A stretch of DNA of 64,000 nt. It comes from Petrolisthes cinctipes (lineage: Eukaryota > Arthropoda > Malacostraca > Decapoda > Porcellanidae). The DNA lies in contig JAWQEG010000477.1 in the NCBI GenBank assembly GCA_033782935.1, positions 1,364,001 to 1,428,000 on the forward strand. The letters run 5' to 3'. Every line of letters begins with the position of its first letter. The first letter of the stretch is position 1. Below the pieces are notes generated by a model. That model was not told the DNA's origin, did no database searches, and was given only the letters and a program-made list of their open reading frames with translations. Below, piece by piece: positions 12,767 through 24,339 of the stretch. The position numbers were made by a program, and so were the translations under genes.

Positions 12767-15369
12767 TGTACAGATCGCTTCTGGGACCCCAAAATATCGA
12801 ATTTTCGGGTATTTTGAGCCTGAATTTGAGATATAAACGAGTATAGAAGATGGATACACATATTGACTTTGGGCACCAAAAATATCGATTTTCAGCATGT
12901 TTTGGGCCTGAAATTTGAAAATACTCTAACACGGAGTAGGCATGTACAGATCGCTTCTGGGACCCCAAAATATCGAATTTTCGGGTGTTTAGGGCCTGAA
13001 TTTGAGATATAAACGGGTACTGAAAGTGCATGCACATATCGACTTTTTGGCACCTAAAACATCGATTTTGAGCATGTTTTTGGCCTGTATTTTGAAAATA
13101 CTCTAACACGGAGTAGGCATGTACAGATCGCTTCTGGGACCCCTAAATATCGAATTTTCGAGTGTTTTGGGCCTAATTTGAGATATCGACTTTTTGGCAC
13201 CTAAAATATCGATTTTTATCATGTTTTTAGCCTATATTTTGAAAATATTCTAGTATTGCTTCTGGGACCCCAAAATATCGAATTTTCGGGTGTTTTGAGC
13301 CTGAATTTGAGATATAAACGGGTACTGAAGATGAATGTACATATCGACTTTTGGGCACCTAAAAGATCGATTTTGAGCATGTTTTGGGCCTGTATCTTGA
13401 AAATACTCTAACACGGAGTAGGCATGTACAGATCGCTTCTGGGACCATTAAATATCGAATTTTCGGGTGTTTTGGGCCTGAATTTGAGATATCGCCTTTA
13501 CGCACCTAAAATATCGATTTTTAGCATGTTTTGAGCCTATATTTTGAAAATATTCTAGCACTGAGTAGGCATGTACAGATTGCTTCTGGGACCACAAAAT
13601 ATTGAATTTTCGGGTGTTTTGAGCCTGAATTTGAGATATAAACAAGTACAGAAGATACATGCACATATTGACTTTTGGCATCTAAAATATCGATTTTCAG
13701 CATGTTTTGGGCCTGTATTTTGAAAATACTCTAACACGGAGTAGGCATGTACAGATCGCTTCTGGGACCCCAAAATATCGAATTTTCGGGTGTTTTGAGC
13801 CTGAATTTGAGATATAAACGGGTACTGAAGATGCATGCACATATCGACTTTTGGGCACCTAAAACATCGATTTGGAGCATGTTTTGGGCCTGCATTTTGA
13901 AAATACTCTAACACGGAGTAGGCATGTATAGATCGCTTCTGGGACCCCTAAATATCGAATTTTCGGGTGTTTTGGGCCTTTATTTGAGATATCGACTTTT
14001 TGGCACCGAAAAGATCGATTTTTAGCATGTTTTTAGCCTATATTTTGAAAATATTCTAGCACTGAGTAGGCATGTACAGATTGCTTCTGGGACCCCAAAA
14101 TATTAAATTTTCGGGTGTTTTGAGCCTGAATTTGAGATATAAACGGGTACAGAAGATATATGCACATATTGACTTTGGGCATCTAAAATATCGATTTTCA
14201 GCATGTTTTGGGCATGTATTTTGAAAATACTCTAACACGGAGTAGGCATGTACAGATCGCTTCTGGGACCCCAAAATATCGAATTTTCGGGTGTTTTGAG
14301 CCTGAATTTGAGATATAAACGGGTACTGAAGATGCATGCACATATCGACTTTTTGGCACCTAAAACATCGATTTTGAGCATGTTTTGGGCCTGTATTTTG
14401 AAAATACTCTAACACGGAGTAGGCATGTACAGATCGCTTCTGGGACCCCTAAATATCGAATTTTCGGGTGTTTTGGGCAATAATTTGATATATCGACTTT
14501 TTGGCACCTAAAATATCGATTTTTAACATGTTTTTAGCCTATAATTTGAAAATATTCTAGCACTGAGTAGGCATCTACAGATTGCTTCTTGGACCCCAAA
14601 ATATCGAATTTTCAGGTGTTTTGAGCCTGAATTTGAGATATAAACGGGTACTGAAGATGCATGCACATATCGACTTTTGGGCACCTAAAACATCGATTTT
14701 GAGCATGTTTTGGGCCTGTTTTTTTAAAATACTCTAACACGGAGTAGGCATGTACAGATCGCTTCTGGGACCCCAAAATATCGAATTTTCGGGTGTTTTG
14801 AGCCTGAATTTGACATATCGCCTTTACGCACCTAAAATATCGATTTTTAGCATGTTTTGAGCCTATATTTTGAAAATATTCTAGCACTGAGTAGGCATGT
14901 ACAGATCGCTTCTGGGACCCCTAAATATCGAATTTTCGGGTGTTTTGGGCCTTAATTTGAGATATCGACTTTTTGGCACTTAAAATATCGATTTTTAGCA
15001 TGTTTTTAGCCTATATTTTGAAAATATTCTCGCACTGAGTAGGCATGTACAGATTGCTTCTGGGACACCAAAATATCGACTTTTCGGGTGTTTTGAGCCT
15101 GAATTTGAGATATAAACGGGTACTGAAGATGAATGCACATATCGACTTTTGGGCACCTAAAAGATCGATTTTGAGCATGTTTTGGGCCTGTATCTTGAAA
15201 ATACTCTAACACGGAGTAGGCATGTACAGATCGCTTGTGGGAACATTAAATATCGAATTTTCGGGTGTTTTGGGCCTTAATTTGAGATATCGCCTTTACG
15301 CACCAAAAATATCGATTTTTAGCATGTTTTGAGCCAATATTTTGAAAATATTCTAGCACTGAGTAGGCT
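12767..15369 (-). repeat. Large higher-order repeat, copy 2 (2,603 bp, 16 monomers)
   Basis: Exactly 2,603 bp after copy 1 by the GTAGGCTTGTACAG landmark. It retains the extra trimer, seen as the TGGCACCGAAAAG short monomer near 14,005 and the following long pair. The 19-bp deletion scar is near 13,253. Confidence 0.88.
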
Positions 15370-17471
15370 TGTACAGATCGCTTCTGGGACCCCAAAATAT
15401 CGAATTTTCGGGTATTTTGAGCCTGAATTTGAGATATAAACGAGTATAGAAGATGCATACACATATTGACTTTGGGCACCAAAAATATCGATTTTCAGCA
15501 TGTTTTGGGCCTGAAATTTGAAAATACTCTAACACGGAGTAGGCATGTACAGATCGCTTCTGGGACCCTAAAATATCGAATTTTCGGGTGTTTAGGGCCA
15601 GAATTTGAGATATAAACGGGTACTGAAAGTGCATGCACATATCGACTTTTTGCCACCTAAAACATCGATTTTGAGCATGTTTTTGGCCTGTATTTTGAAA
15701 ATACTCTAACACGGAGTAGGCATGTACAGATCGCTTCTGGGACCCCTAAATATCGAATTTTCGGGTGTTTTGGGCCTAATTTGAGATATCGACTTTTTGG
15801 CACCTAAAATATCGATTTTTATCATGTTTTTAGCCTATATTTTGAAAATATTCTAGTATTGCTTCTGGGACCCCAAAATATCGAGTTTTCGGGTGTTTTG
15901 AGCCTGAATTTGAGATATAAACGGGTACTGAAGATGAACGTACATATCGACTTTTGGGCACCTAAAAGATCGATTTTGAGCATGTTTTGGGCCTGTATCT
16001 TGAAAATACTCTAACACGGAGTAGGCATGTACAGATCGCTTCTGGGACCATTAAATATCGAATTTTCGGGTGTTTTGGGCCTGAATTTGAGATATCGCCT
16101 TTACGCACCTAAAATATCGATTTTTAGCATGTTTTGAGCCTATATTTTGAAAATATTCTAGCACTGAGTAGGCATGTACAGATTGCTTCTGGGACCCCAA
16201 AATATTGAATTTTCGGGTGTTTTGAGCCTGAATTCGAGATATAAACGGGTACAGAAGATACATGCACATATTGACTTTTGGCATCTAAAATATCGATTTT
16301 CAGCATGTTTTGGGCCTGTATTTTGAAAATACTCTAAAACGGAGTAGGCATGTACAGATCGCTTCTGGGACCCCAAAATATCGAATTTTCGGGTGTTTTG
16401 AGCCTGAATTTGAGATATAAACGGGTACTGAAGATGCATGCACATATCGACTTTTGGGCACCTAAAACATCGATTTGGAGCATGTTTTGGGCCTGCATTT
16501 TGAAAATACTCTAACACGGAGTAGGCATGTACAGATCGCTTCTGGGACCCCTAAATATCGAATTTTCGGGTGTTTTGGGCAATAATTTGATATATCGACT
16601 TTTTGGCACCTAAAATATCGATTTTTAACATGTTTTTAGCCTATAATTTGAAAATATTCTAGCACTGAGTAGGCATCTACAGATTGCTTCTTGGACCCCA
16701 AAATATCGAATTTTCAGGTGTTTTGAGCCTGAATTTGAGATATAAACGGGTACTGAAGATGCATGCACATATCGACTTTTGGGCACCTAAAACATCGATT
16801 TTGAGCATGTTTTGGGCCTGTTTTTTTAAAATACTCTAACACGGAGTAGGCATGTACAGATCGCTTCTGGGACCCCAAAATATCGAATTTTCGGGTGTTT
16901 TGAGCCTGAATTTGACATATCGCCTTTACGCACCTAAAATATCGATTTTTAGCATGTTTTGAGCCTATATTTTGAAAATATTCTAGCACTGAGTAGGCAT
17001 GTACAGATCGCTTCTGGGACCCCTAAATATCGAATTTTCGGGTGTTTTGGGCCTTAATTTGAGATATCGACTTTTTGGCACTTAAAATATCGATTTTTAG
17101 CATGTTTTTAGCCTATATTTTGAAAATATTCTCGCACTGAGTAGGCATGTACAGATTGCTTCTGGGACACCAAAATATTGACTTTTCGGGTGTTTTGAGC
17201 CTGAATTTGAGATATAAACGGGTACTGAAGATGAATGCACATATCGACTTTTGGGCACCTAAAAGATCGATTTTGAGCATGTTTTGGGCCTGTATCTTGA
17301 AAATACTCTAACACGGAGTAGGCATGTACAGATCGCTTGTGGGAACATTAAATATCGAATTTTCGGGTGTTTTGGGCCTTAATTTGAGATATCGCCTTTA
17401 CGCACCAAAAATATCGATTTTTAGCATGTTTTGAGCCAATATTTTGAAAATATTCTAGCACTGAGTAGGCT
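15370..17471 (-). repeat. Large higher-order repeat, copy 3 (2,102 bp, 13 monomers)
   Basis: Counted monomers are 176, 177, then a 305-bp interval (two monomers less the 19-bp deletion), 147, 176, 177, 148, 177, 147, 148, 177 and 147, totalling 2,102 bp. Compared with copies 1 and 2 it is shorter by exactly 501 bp, one trimer. It shares private variants with copies 4 and 5, for example TTTTGCCACC near 15,650 and GATGAACGTACAT near 15,934. Confidence 0.9.
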
Positions 17472-19573
17472 TGTACAGATCGCTTCTGGGACCCCAAAAT
17501 ATCGAATTTTCGGGTATTTTGAGCCTGAATTTGAGATATAAACGAGTATAGAAGATGCATACACATATTGACTTTGGGCACCAAAAATATCGATTTTCAG
17601 CATGTTTTGGGCCTGAAATTTGAAAATACTCTAACACGGAGTAGGCATGTACAGATCGCTTCTGGGACCCTAAAATATCGAATTTTCGGGTGTTTAGGGC
17701 CAGAATTTGAGATATAAACGGGTACTGAAAGTGCATGCACATATCGACTTTTTGCCACCTAAAACATCGATTTTGAGCATGTTTTTGGCCTGTATTTTGA
17801 AAATACTCTAACACGGAGTAGGCATGTACAGATCGCTTCTGGGACCCCTAAATATCGAATTTTCGGGTGTTTTGGGCCTAATTTGAGATATCGACTTTTT
17901 GGCACCTAAAATATCGATTTTTATCATGTTTTTAGCCTATATTTTGAAAATATTCTAGTATTGCTTCTGGGACCCCAAAATATCGAGTTTTCGGGTGTTT
18001 TGAGCCTGAATTTGAGATATAAACGGGTACTGAAGATGAACGTACATATCGACTTTTGGGCACCTAAAAGATCGATTTTGAGCATGTTTTGGGCCTGTAT
18101 CTTGAAAATACTCTAACACGGAGTAGGCATGTACAGATCGCTTCTGGGACCATTAAATATCGAATTTTCGGGTGTTTTGGGCCTGAATTTGAGATATCGC
18201 CTTTACGCACCTAAAATATCGATTTTTAGCATGTTTTGAGCCTATATTTTGAAAATATTCTAGCACTGAGTAGGCATGTACAGATTGCTTCTGGGACCCC
18301 AAAATATTGAATTTTCGGGTGTTTTGAGCCTGAATTCGAGATATAAACGGGTACAGAAGATACATGCACATATTGACTTTTGGCATCTAAAATATCGATT
18401 TTCAGCATGTTTTGGGCCTGTATTTTGAAAATACTCTAAAACGGAGTAGGCATGTACAGATCGCTTCTGGGACCCCAAAATATCGAATTTTCGGGTGTTT
18501 TGAGCCTGAATTTGAGATATAAACGGGTACTGAAGATGCATGCACATATCGACTTTTGGGCACCTAAAACATCGATTTGGAGCATGTTTTGGGCCTGCAT
18601 TTTGAAAATACTCTAACACGGAGTAGGCATGTACAGATCGCTTCTGGGACCCCTAAATATCGAATTTTCGGGTGTTTTGGGCAATAATTTGATATATCGA
18701 CTTTTTGGCACCTAAAATATCGATTTTTAACATGTTTTTAGCCTATAATTTGAAAATATTCTAGCACTGAGTAGGCATCTACAGATTGCTTCTTGGACCC
18801 CAAAATATCGAATTTTCAGGTGTTTTGAGCCTGAATTTGAGATATAAACGGGTACTGAAGATGCATGCACATATCGACTTTTGGGCACCTAAAACATCGA
18901 TTTTGAGCATGTTTTGGGCCTGTTTTTTTAAAATACTCTAACACGGAGTAGGCATGTACAGATCGCTTCTGGGACCCCAAAATATCGAATTTTCGGGTGT
19001 TTTGAGCCTGAATTTGACATATCGCCTTTACGCACCTAAAATATCGATTTTTAGCATGTTTTGAGCCTATATTTTGAAAATATTCTAGCACTGAGTAGGC
19101 ATGTACAGATCGCTTCTGGGACCCCTAAATATCGAATTTTCGGGTGTTTTGGGCCTTAATTTGAGATATCGACTTTTTGGCACTTAAAATATCGATTTTT
19201 ACCATGTTTTTAGCCTATATTTTGAAAATATTCTCGCACTGAGTAGGCATGTACAGATTGCTTCTGGGACACCAAAATATTGACTTTTCGGGTGTTTTGA
19301 GCCTGAATTTGAGATATAAACGGGTACTGAAGATGAATGCACATATCGACTTTTGGGCACCTAAAAGATCGATTTTGAGCATGTTTTGGGCCTGTATCTT
19401 GAAAATACTCTAACACGGAGTAGGCATGTACAGATCGCTTGTGGGAACATTAAATATCGAATTTTCGGGTGTTTTGGGCCTTAATTTGAGATATCGCCTT
19501 TACGCACCAAAAATATCGATTTTTAGCATGTTTTGAGCCAATATTTTGAAAATATTCTAGCACTGAGTAGGCT
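17472..19573 (-). repeat. Large higher-order repeat, copy 4 (2,102 bp, 13 monomers)
   Basis: Almost identical to copy 3 at an offset of 2,102 bp. It shares GATGAACGTACAT (near 18,036), TTTTGCCACC and the 501-bp loss. Copies 3 and 4 are the youngest duplicate pair in this domain. Confidence 0.9.
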
Positions 19574-22323
19574 TGTACAGATCGCTTCTGGGACCCCAAA
19601 ATATCGAATTTTCGGGTATTTTGAGCCTGAATTTGAGATATAAACGAGTATAGAAGATGCATACACATATTGACTTTGGGCACCAAAAATATCGATTTTC
19701 AGCATGTTTTGGGCCTGAAATTTGAAAATACTCTAACACGGAGTAGGCATGTACAGATCGCTTCTGGGACCCTAAAATATCGAATTTTCGGGTGTTTAGG
19801 GCCAGAATTTGAGATATAAACGGGTACTGAAAGTGCATGCACATATCGACTTTTTGCCACCTAAAACATCGATTTTGAGCATGTTTTTGGCCTGTATTTT
19901 GAAAATACTCTAACACGGAGTAGGCATGTACAGATCGCTTCTGGGACCCCTAAATATCGAATTTTCGGGTGTTTTGGGCCTAATTTGAGATATCGACTTT
20001 TTGGCACCTAAAATATCGATTTTTATCATGTTTTTAGCCTATATTTTGAAAATATTCTAGTATTGCTTCTGGGACCCCAAAATATCGAGTTTTCGGGTGT
20101 TTTGAGCCTGAATTTGAGATATAAACGGGTACTGAAGATGAAAATACACATAGACTTTTGGGCACCTAAAAGATCGATTTTGAGCATGTTTTGGGCCTGT
20201 ATCTTGAAAATACTCTAACACGGAGTAGGCATGTACAGATCGCTTCTGGGACCATTAAATATCGAATTTTCGGGTGTTTTGGGCCTGAATTTGAGATATC
20301 GCCTTTACGCACCTAAAATATCGATTTTTAGCATGTTTTGAGCCTATATTTTGAAAATATTCTAGCACTGAGTAGGCATGTACAGATTGCTTCTGGGACC
20401 CCAAAATATTGAATTTTCGGGTGTTTTGAGTCTGAATTCGAGATATAAACGGGTACAGAAGATACATGCACATATTGACTTTTGGCATCTAAAATATCGA
20501 TTTTCAGCATGTTTTGGGCCTGTATTTTGAAAATACTCTAACACGGAGTAGGCATGTACAGATCGCTTCTGGGACCCCAAAATATCGAATTTTCGGGTGT
20601 TTTGAGCCTGAATTTGAGATATAAACGGGTACTGAAGATGCATGCACATATCGACTTTTGGGCACCTAAAACATCGATTTTGAGCATGTTTTGGGCCTGT
20701 ATTTTGAAAATACTCTAACACGGAGTAGGCATGTACAGATTGCTTCTGGGACCCCAAAATATCGAATTTTCGGGTGTTTTGGGCCTGAATTTGAGATATC
20801 GCCTTTACGCACCTAAAATATCGATTTTTAGCATGTTTTAAGCCTATATTTTGAAAATATTCTAGCACTGAGTAGGCATGTACAGATCGCTTCTGGGACC
20901 CCAAAATATCGAATTTTCGGGTGTTTTGAGCTTGAATTTGAGATATAAACGAGTACAGAAGATGCATGCACATATCGACTTTTGGGCACCTAAAATATCG
21001 ATTTTGAGCATGTTTTAAACCTATATTTTGAAAACATTCTAGCACATAGTAGGCATGTACAGATCGCTTCTGGGACCCCTAAATATCGAATTTTCGGGTG
21101 TTTTGGGCCTTTATTTGAGATATCGACTTTTTGGCACCGAAAAGATCGATTTTTAGCATGTTTTTAGCCTATATTTTGAAAATATTCTAGCACTGAGTAG
21201 GCATGTACAGATTGCTTCTGGGACCCCAAAATATTAAATTTTCGGGTGTTTTGAGCCTGAATTTGAGATATAAACGGGTACAGAAGATACATGCACATAT
21301 TGACTTTGGGCATCTAAAATATCGATTTTCAGCATGTTTTGGGCATGAATTTTGAAAATACTCTAACACGGAGTAGGCATGTACAGATCGCTTCTGGGAC
21401 CCCAAAATATCGAATTTTCGGGTGTTTTGAGCCTGAATTTGAGATATAAACGGGTACTGAAGATGCATGCACATATCGACTTTTTGGCACCTAAAACATC
21501 GATTTTGAGCATGTTTTGGGCCTGTATTTTGAAAATACTCTAACACGGAGTAGGCATGTACAGATCGCTTCTGGGACCCCTAAATATCGAATTTTCGGGT
21601 TTTTTGGGCAATAATTTGATATATCGACTTTTTGGCACCTAAAATATCGATTTCTAACATGTTTTTAGCCTATATTTTTAAAATATTCTAGCACTGAGTA
21701 GGCATCTACAGATTGCTTCTTGGACCCCAAAATATCGAATTTTCAGGTGTTTTGAGCCTGAATTTGAGATATAAACGGGTACTGAAGATGTATGCACATA
21801 TCGACTTTTGGGCACCTAAAACATCGATTTTGAGCATGTTTTGGGCCTGAAATTTGAAAATACTCTAACACGGAGTAGGCATGTACAGATCGCTTCTGGG
21901 ACCCCAAAATATCGAATTTTCGGGTGTTTTGAGCCTGAATTTGACATATCGCCTTTACGCACCTAAAATATCGATTTTTAGCATGTTTTGAGCCTATATT
22001 TTGAAAATATTCTAGCACTGAGTAGGCATGTACAGATCGCTTCTGGGACCCATAAATATCGAATTTTCGGGTGTTTTGGGCCTTAATTTGAGATATCGAC
22101 TTTTTGGCACCTAAAATATCGATTTTTAGCATGTTTTTAGCCTATATTTTGCAAATATTCTAGCACAGAGTAGGCATGTACAGATTGCTTCTGGGACCCC
22201 TAAATATCGAATTTTCGGGTATTCTGGGCCTGAATTTGAGATATCGCCTTTACGCACCTAAAATATAGATTTTTAGCATGTTTTGAGCCTATTTTTTGAA
22301 AATATTCTAGCACTGAGTAGGCA
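19574..22323 (-). repeat. Large higher-order repeat, copy 5 (altered, 2,750 bp)
   Basis: Follows copy 4 closely up to 20,732, then gains a 324-bp dimer (monomers of 147 and 177 bp, 20,732-21,055). It next has the 501-bp trimer that copies 3 and 4 lack, and later loses one 177-bp monomer at about 22,177. Length check: 2,603 + 324 - 177 = 2,750. Near 20,139 it carries a private scrambled stretch, GATGAAAATACACATAGAC. Confidence 0.82.
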
Positions 22324-24338
22324 TTTACAGATTGCCTATGGGACCCCAAAATATTGAATTTTCGGGTGTTTTGAGAATGAATTTGAGATATAAACGGGTA
22401 CAGAAGATACATGCACATATTGACTTTGGGCTTCTAAAATATCGATTTTCAGCATGTTTTGGGCCTGTATTTTGAAAATACTCTAACACGGAGTAGGCAT
22501 GTACAGATCCCTTCTGGGACCCCTAAATATCGAATTTTCGGGTGTTTTGGGACTGAATTTGAGATATCGACTTTTTTGCACCTAAAATATCGATTTTTAG
22601 CATGTTTTTAGCCTATATTTTGAAAATATTCTAGAACTGAGTAGGCATGTACAGATTGCTTCTGGGACCCCAAATTATTGAATTTTCGGGTGTTTTGAGC
22701 CTGCATTTGAGATATAAACGGGTACAGAAGATACATGCACATATTGACTTTGGGCATCTAAAATATCGATTTTCAGCATGTTTTGGGCCTGTATTTTGAA
22801 AATACTCTAACACGGAGTAGGCATGTACAGATCGCTTCTGGGACCCCAAAATATCGAATTTTCGGGTGTTTTGGGCCTGAATTTGAGATATCGCCTTTAC
22901 GCACCTAAAATATTGATTTTTAGCATGTTTTGAGCCTATATTTTGAAAATATTCTAGCACTGAGTAGGCATGTACAGATTGCTTCTGAGACCCCAAAATA
23001 TCGAATTTTCGGGTGTTTTGAGCCTGAATTTGAGATATAAACGGGTACTGAAGGTGCATTCACATATCGACTTTTTGGCACCTAAAACATCGATTTTGAG
23101 CATGTTTTATGCCTGTATTTTGAAAATACTATAACACGGAGTAGGCATGAACAGATCGCTTCTGGGACCCCTAAATATCGAATTTTCGGATGTTTTGGGA
23201 CTGAATTTGAGATATCGACTTTTTGGCACCTAAAATATCGATTTTTAGCATGTTTTTAGCCTATATTTTGAAAATATTCTAGCACTGAGTAGGCATGTAC
23301 AGATTACTTCTGGGACCCCAAAATATTGAATTTTCGGGTGTTTAAGGCCAGAATTTGAGATATAAACGGGTACAGAAGATGCATGCACATATCGACTTTT
23401 GGGCACATAAAAGATCGATTTTTAGCATGTTTTTGGCCTGTATTTTGAAAATAGTCTAACACGGAGTAGGCATGTACAGATACCTTCTGGGACCCCTAAA
23501 TATCGAATTTTCGGGTGTTTTGGGACTGAATTTGAGATATCGACTTTTAGGTACCTAAAATATCGATTTTTAGCATGTTTTTAGCCTATATTTTGAAAAT
23601 ATTCTAGCACTGAGTAGGCATGTACAGATTGCTTCTGGGACCCCAAAATATTGAATTTTCGGGTGTTTTGAGCCTGAATTTGAGATATAAACGGGTACAG
23701 AAGATACATGCACATATTGACTTTGGGCATCTAAAATATCGATTTTCAGCATGTTTTGGGCATGTATTTTGAAAATACTCTAACACGGAGTAGGCATGTA
23801 CAGATCGCTTCTGGGACCCCAAAATGTCGAATTTTCGGGTGTTTTGAGCCTGAATTTGAGATATAAACGGGTACTGAAGATGCATGTACATATCGACTTT
23901 TGGGCACCTAAAACATCGATTTTGAGCATGTTTTGGGCCTGTATTTTGAAAATACTCTAACACGGAGAAGGCATGTACAGATCGCTTCTGGGACCCTATA
24001 ATATCGAATTTTCGGGTGTTTTGGGCCTGAATTTGAGATATCGCCTTTACGCACCTAAAATATCGATTTTTAGCATGTTTTGAGCCTATATTTTGAAAAT
24101 ATTCTAGCACTGAGTAGGCATGTACAGATTGCTTCTGGGACACCAAAATATTGAATTTTCGGGTGTTTTGAGCCTGAATTCGAGATATAAACGGGTACAG
24201 AAGATGCATGCACATATCGACTTTTGGGCACCTAAAACATCATTTTTGAGCATGTTTTGGGCCTGTATTTTGTAAATACTCTAACACGGAGTGGGCATGT
24301 ACAGATCGCTTCTGGGACCCCATAATATCGAATTTTCG
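22324..24338 (-). repeat. Mosaic satellite segment next to the orientation flip
   Basis: Anchor spacings are 176, 148, 176, 147, 177, 148, 177, 148, 176, 177, 147 and 177, then a truncated monomer. X/Y-type short monomers (GGGACTGAATTTGAG near 22,550, 23,195 and 23,521) alternate with diverged-family ones (ATCGCCTTTACGCACC near 22,888 and 24,035). Many single-copy variants occur (TGAACAG at 23,148, TTTTGTAAAT near 24,270), more than elsewhere, as expected at a less homogenised array edge. Confidence 0.82.
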
Positions 24339-24339
24339 T
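24338..24339. other. Orientation switch: head-to-head inversion junction in the satellite
   Basis: Bases to 24,338 read in the minus-type orientation (ATATCGAATTTTCG); from 24,339 the sequence reads as the complementary strand (TATCCTCTGTACCCG). The left side stops within the CACCCGAAAA part of a monomer and the right side starts within the CTTCTGTACCCG part, so neither monomer is complete. There is no spacer and at most about one base of shared sequence. The right side has one change near the seam (TATCCTC for the usual TATCTTC). It is a real inversion or an assembly join; the sequence alone cannot decide. Confidence 0.92.

Noticed and set aside
16231..16250. Possible CENP-B box (TTCG...CGGG in the variant ATTCGAGATATAAACGGGT)
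   Set aside because: The box needs seven bases between TTCG and CGGG with an A at the fifth; here there are nine. The TTCG is also a rare variant of TTTG, so it is not conserved in the monomers.
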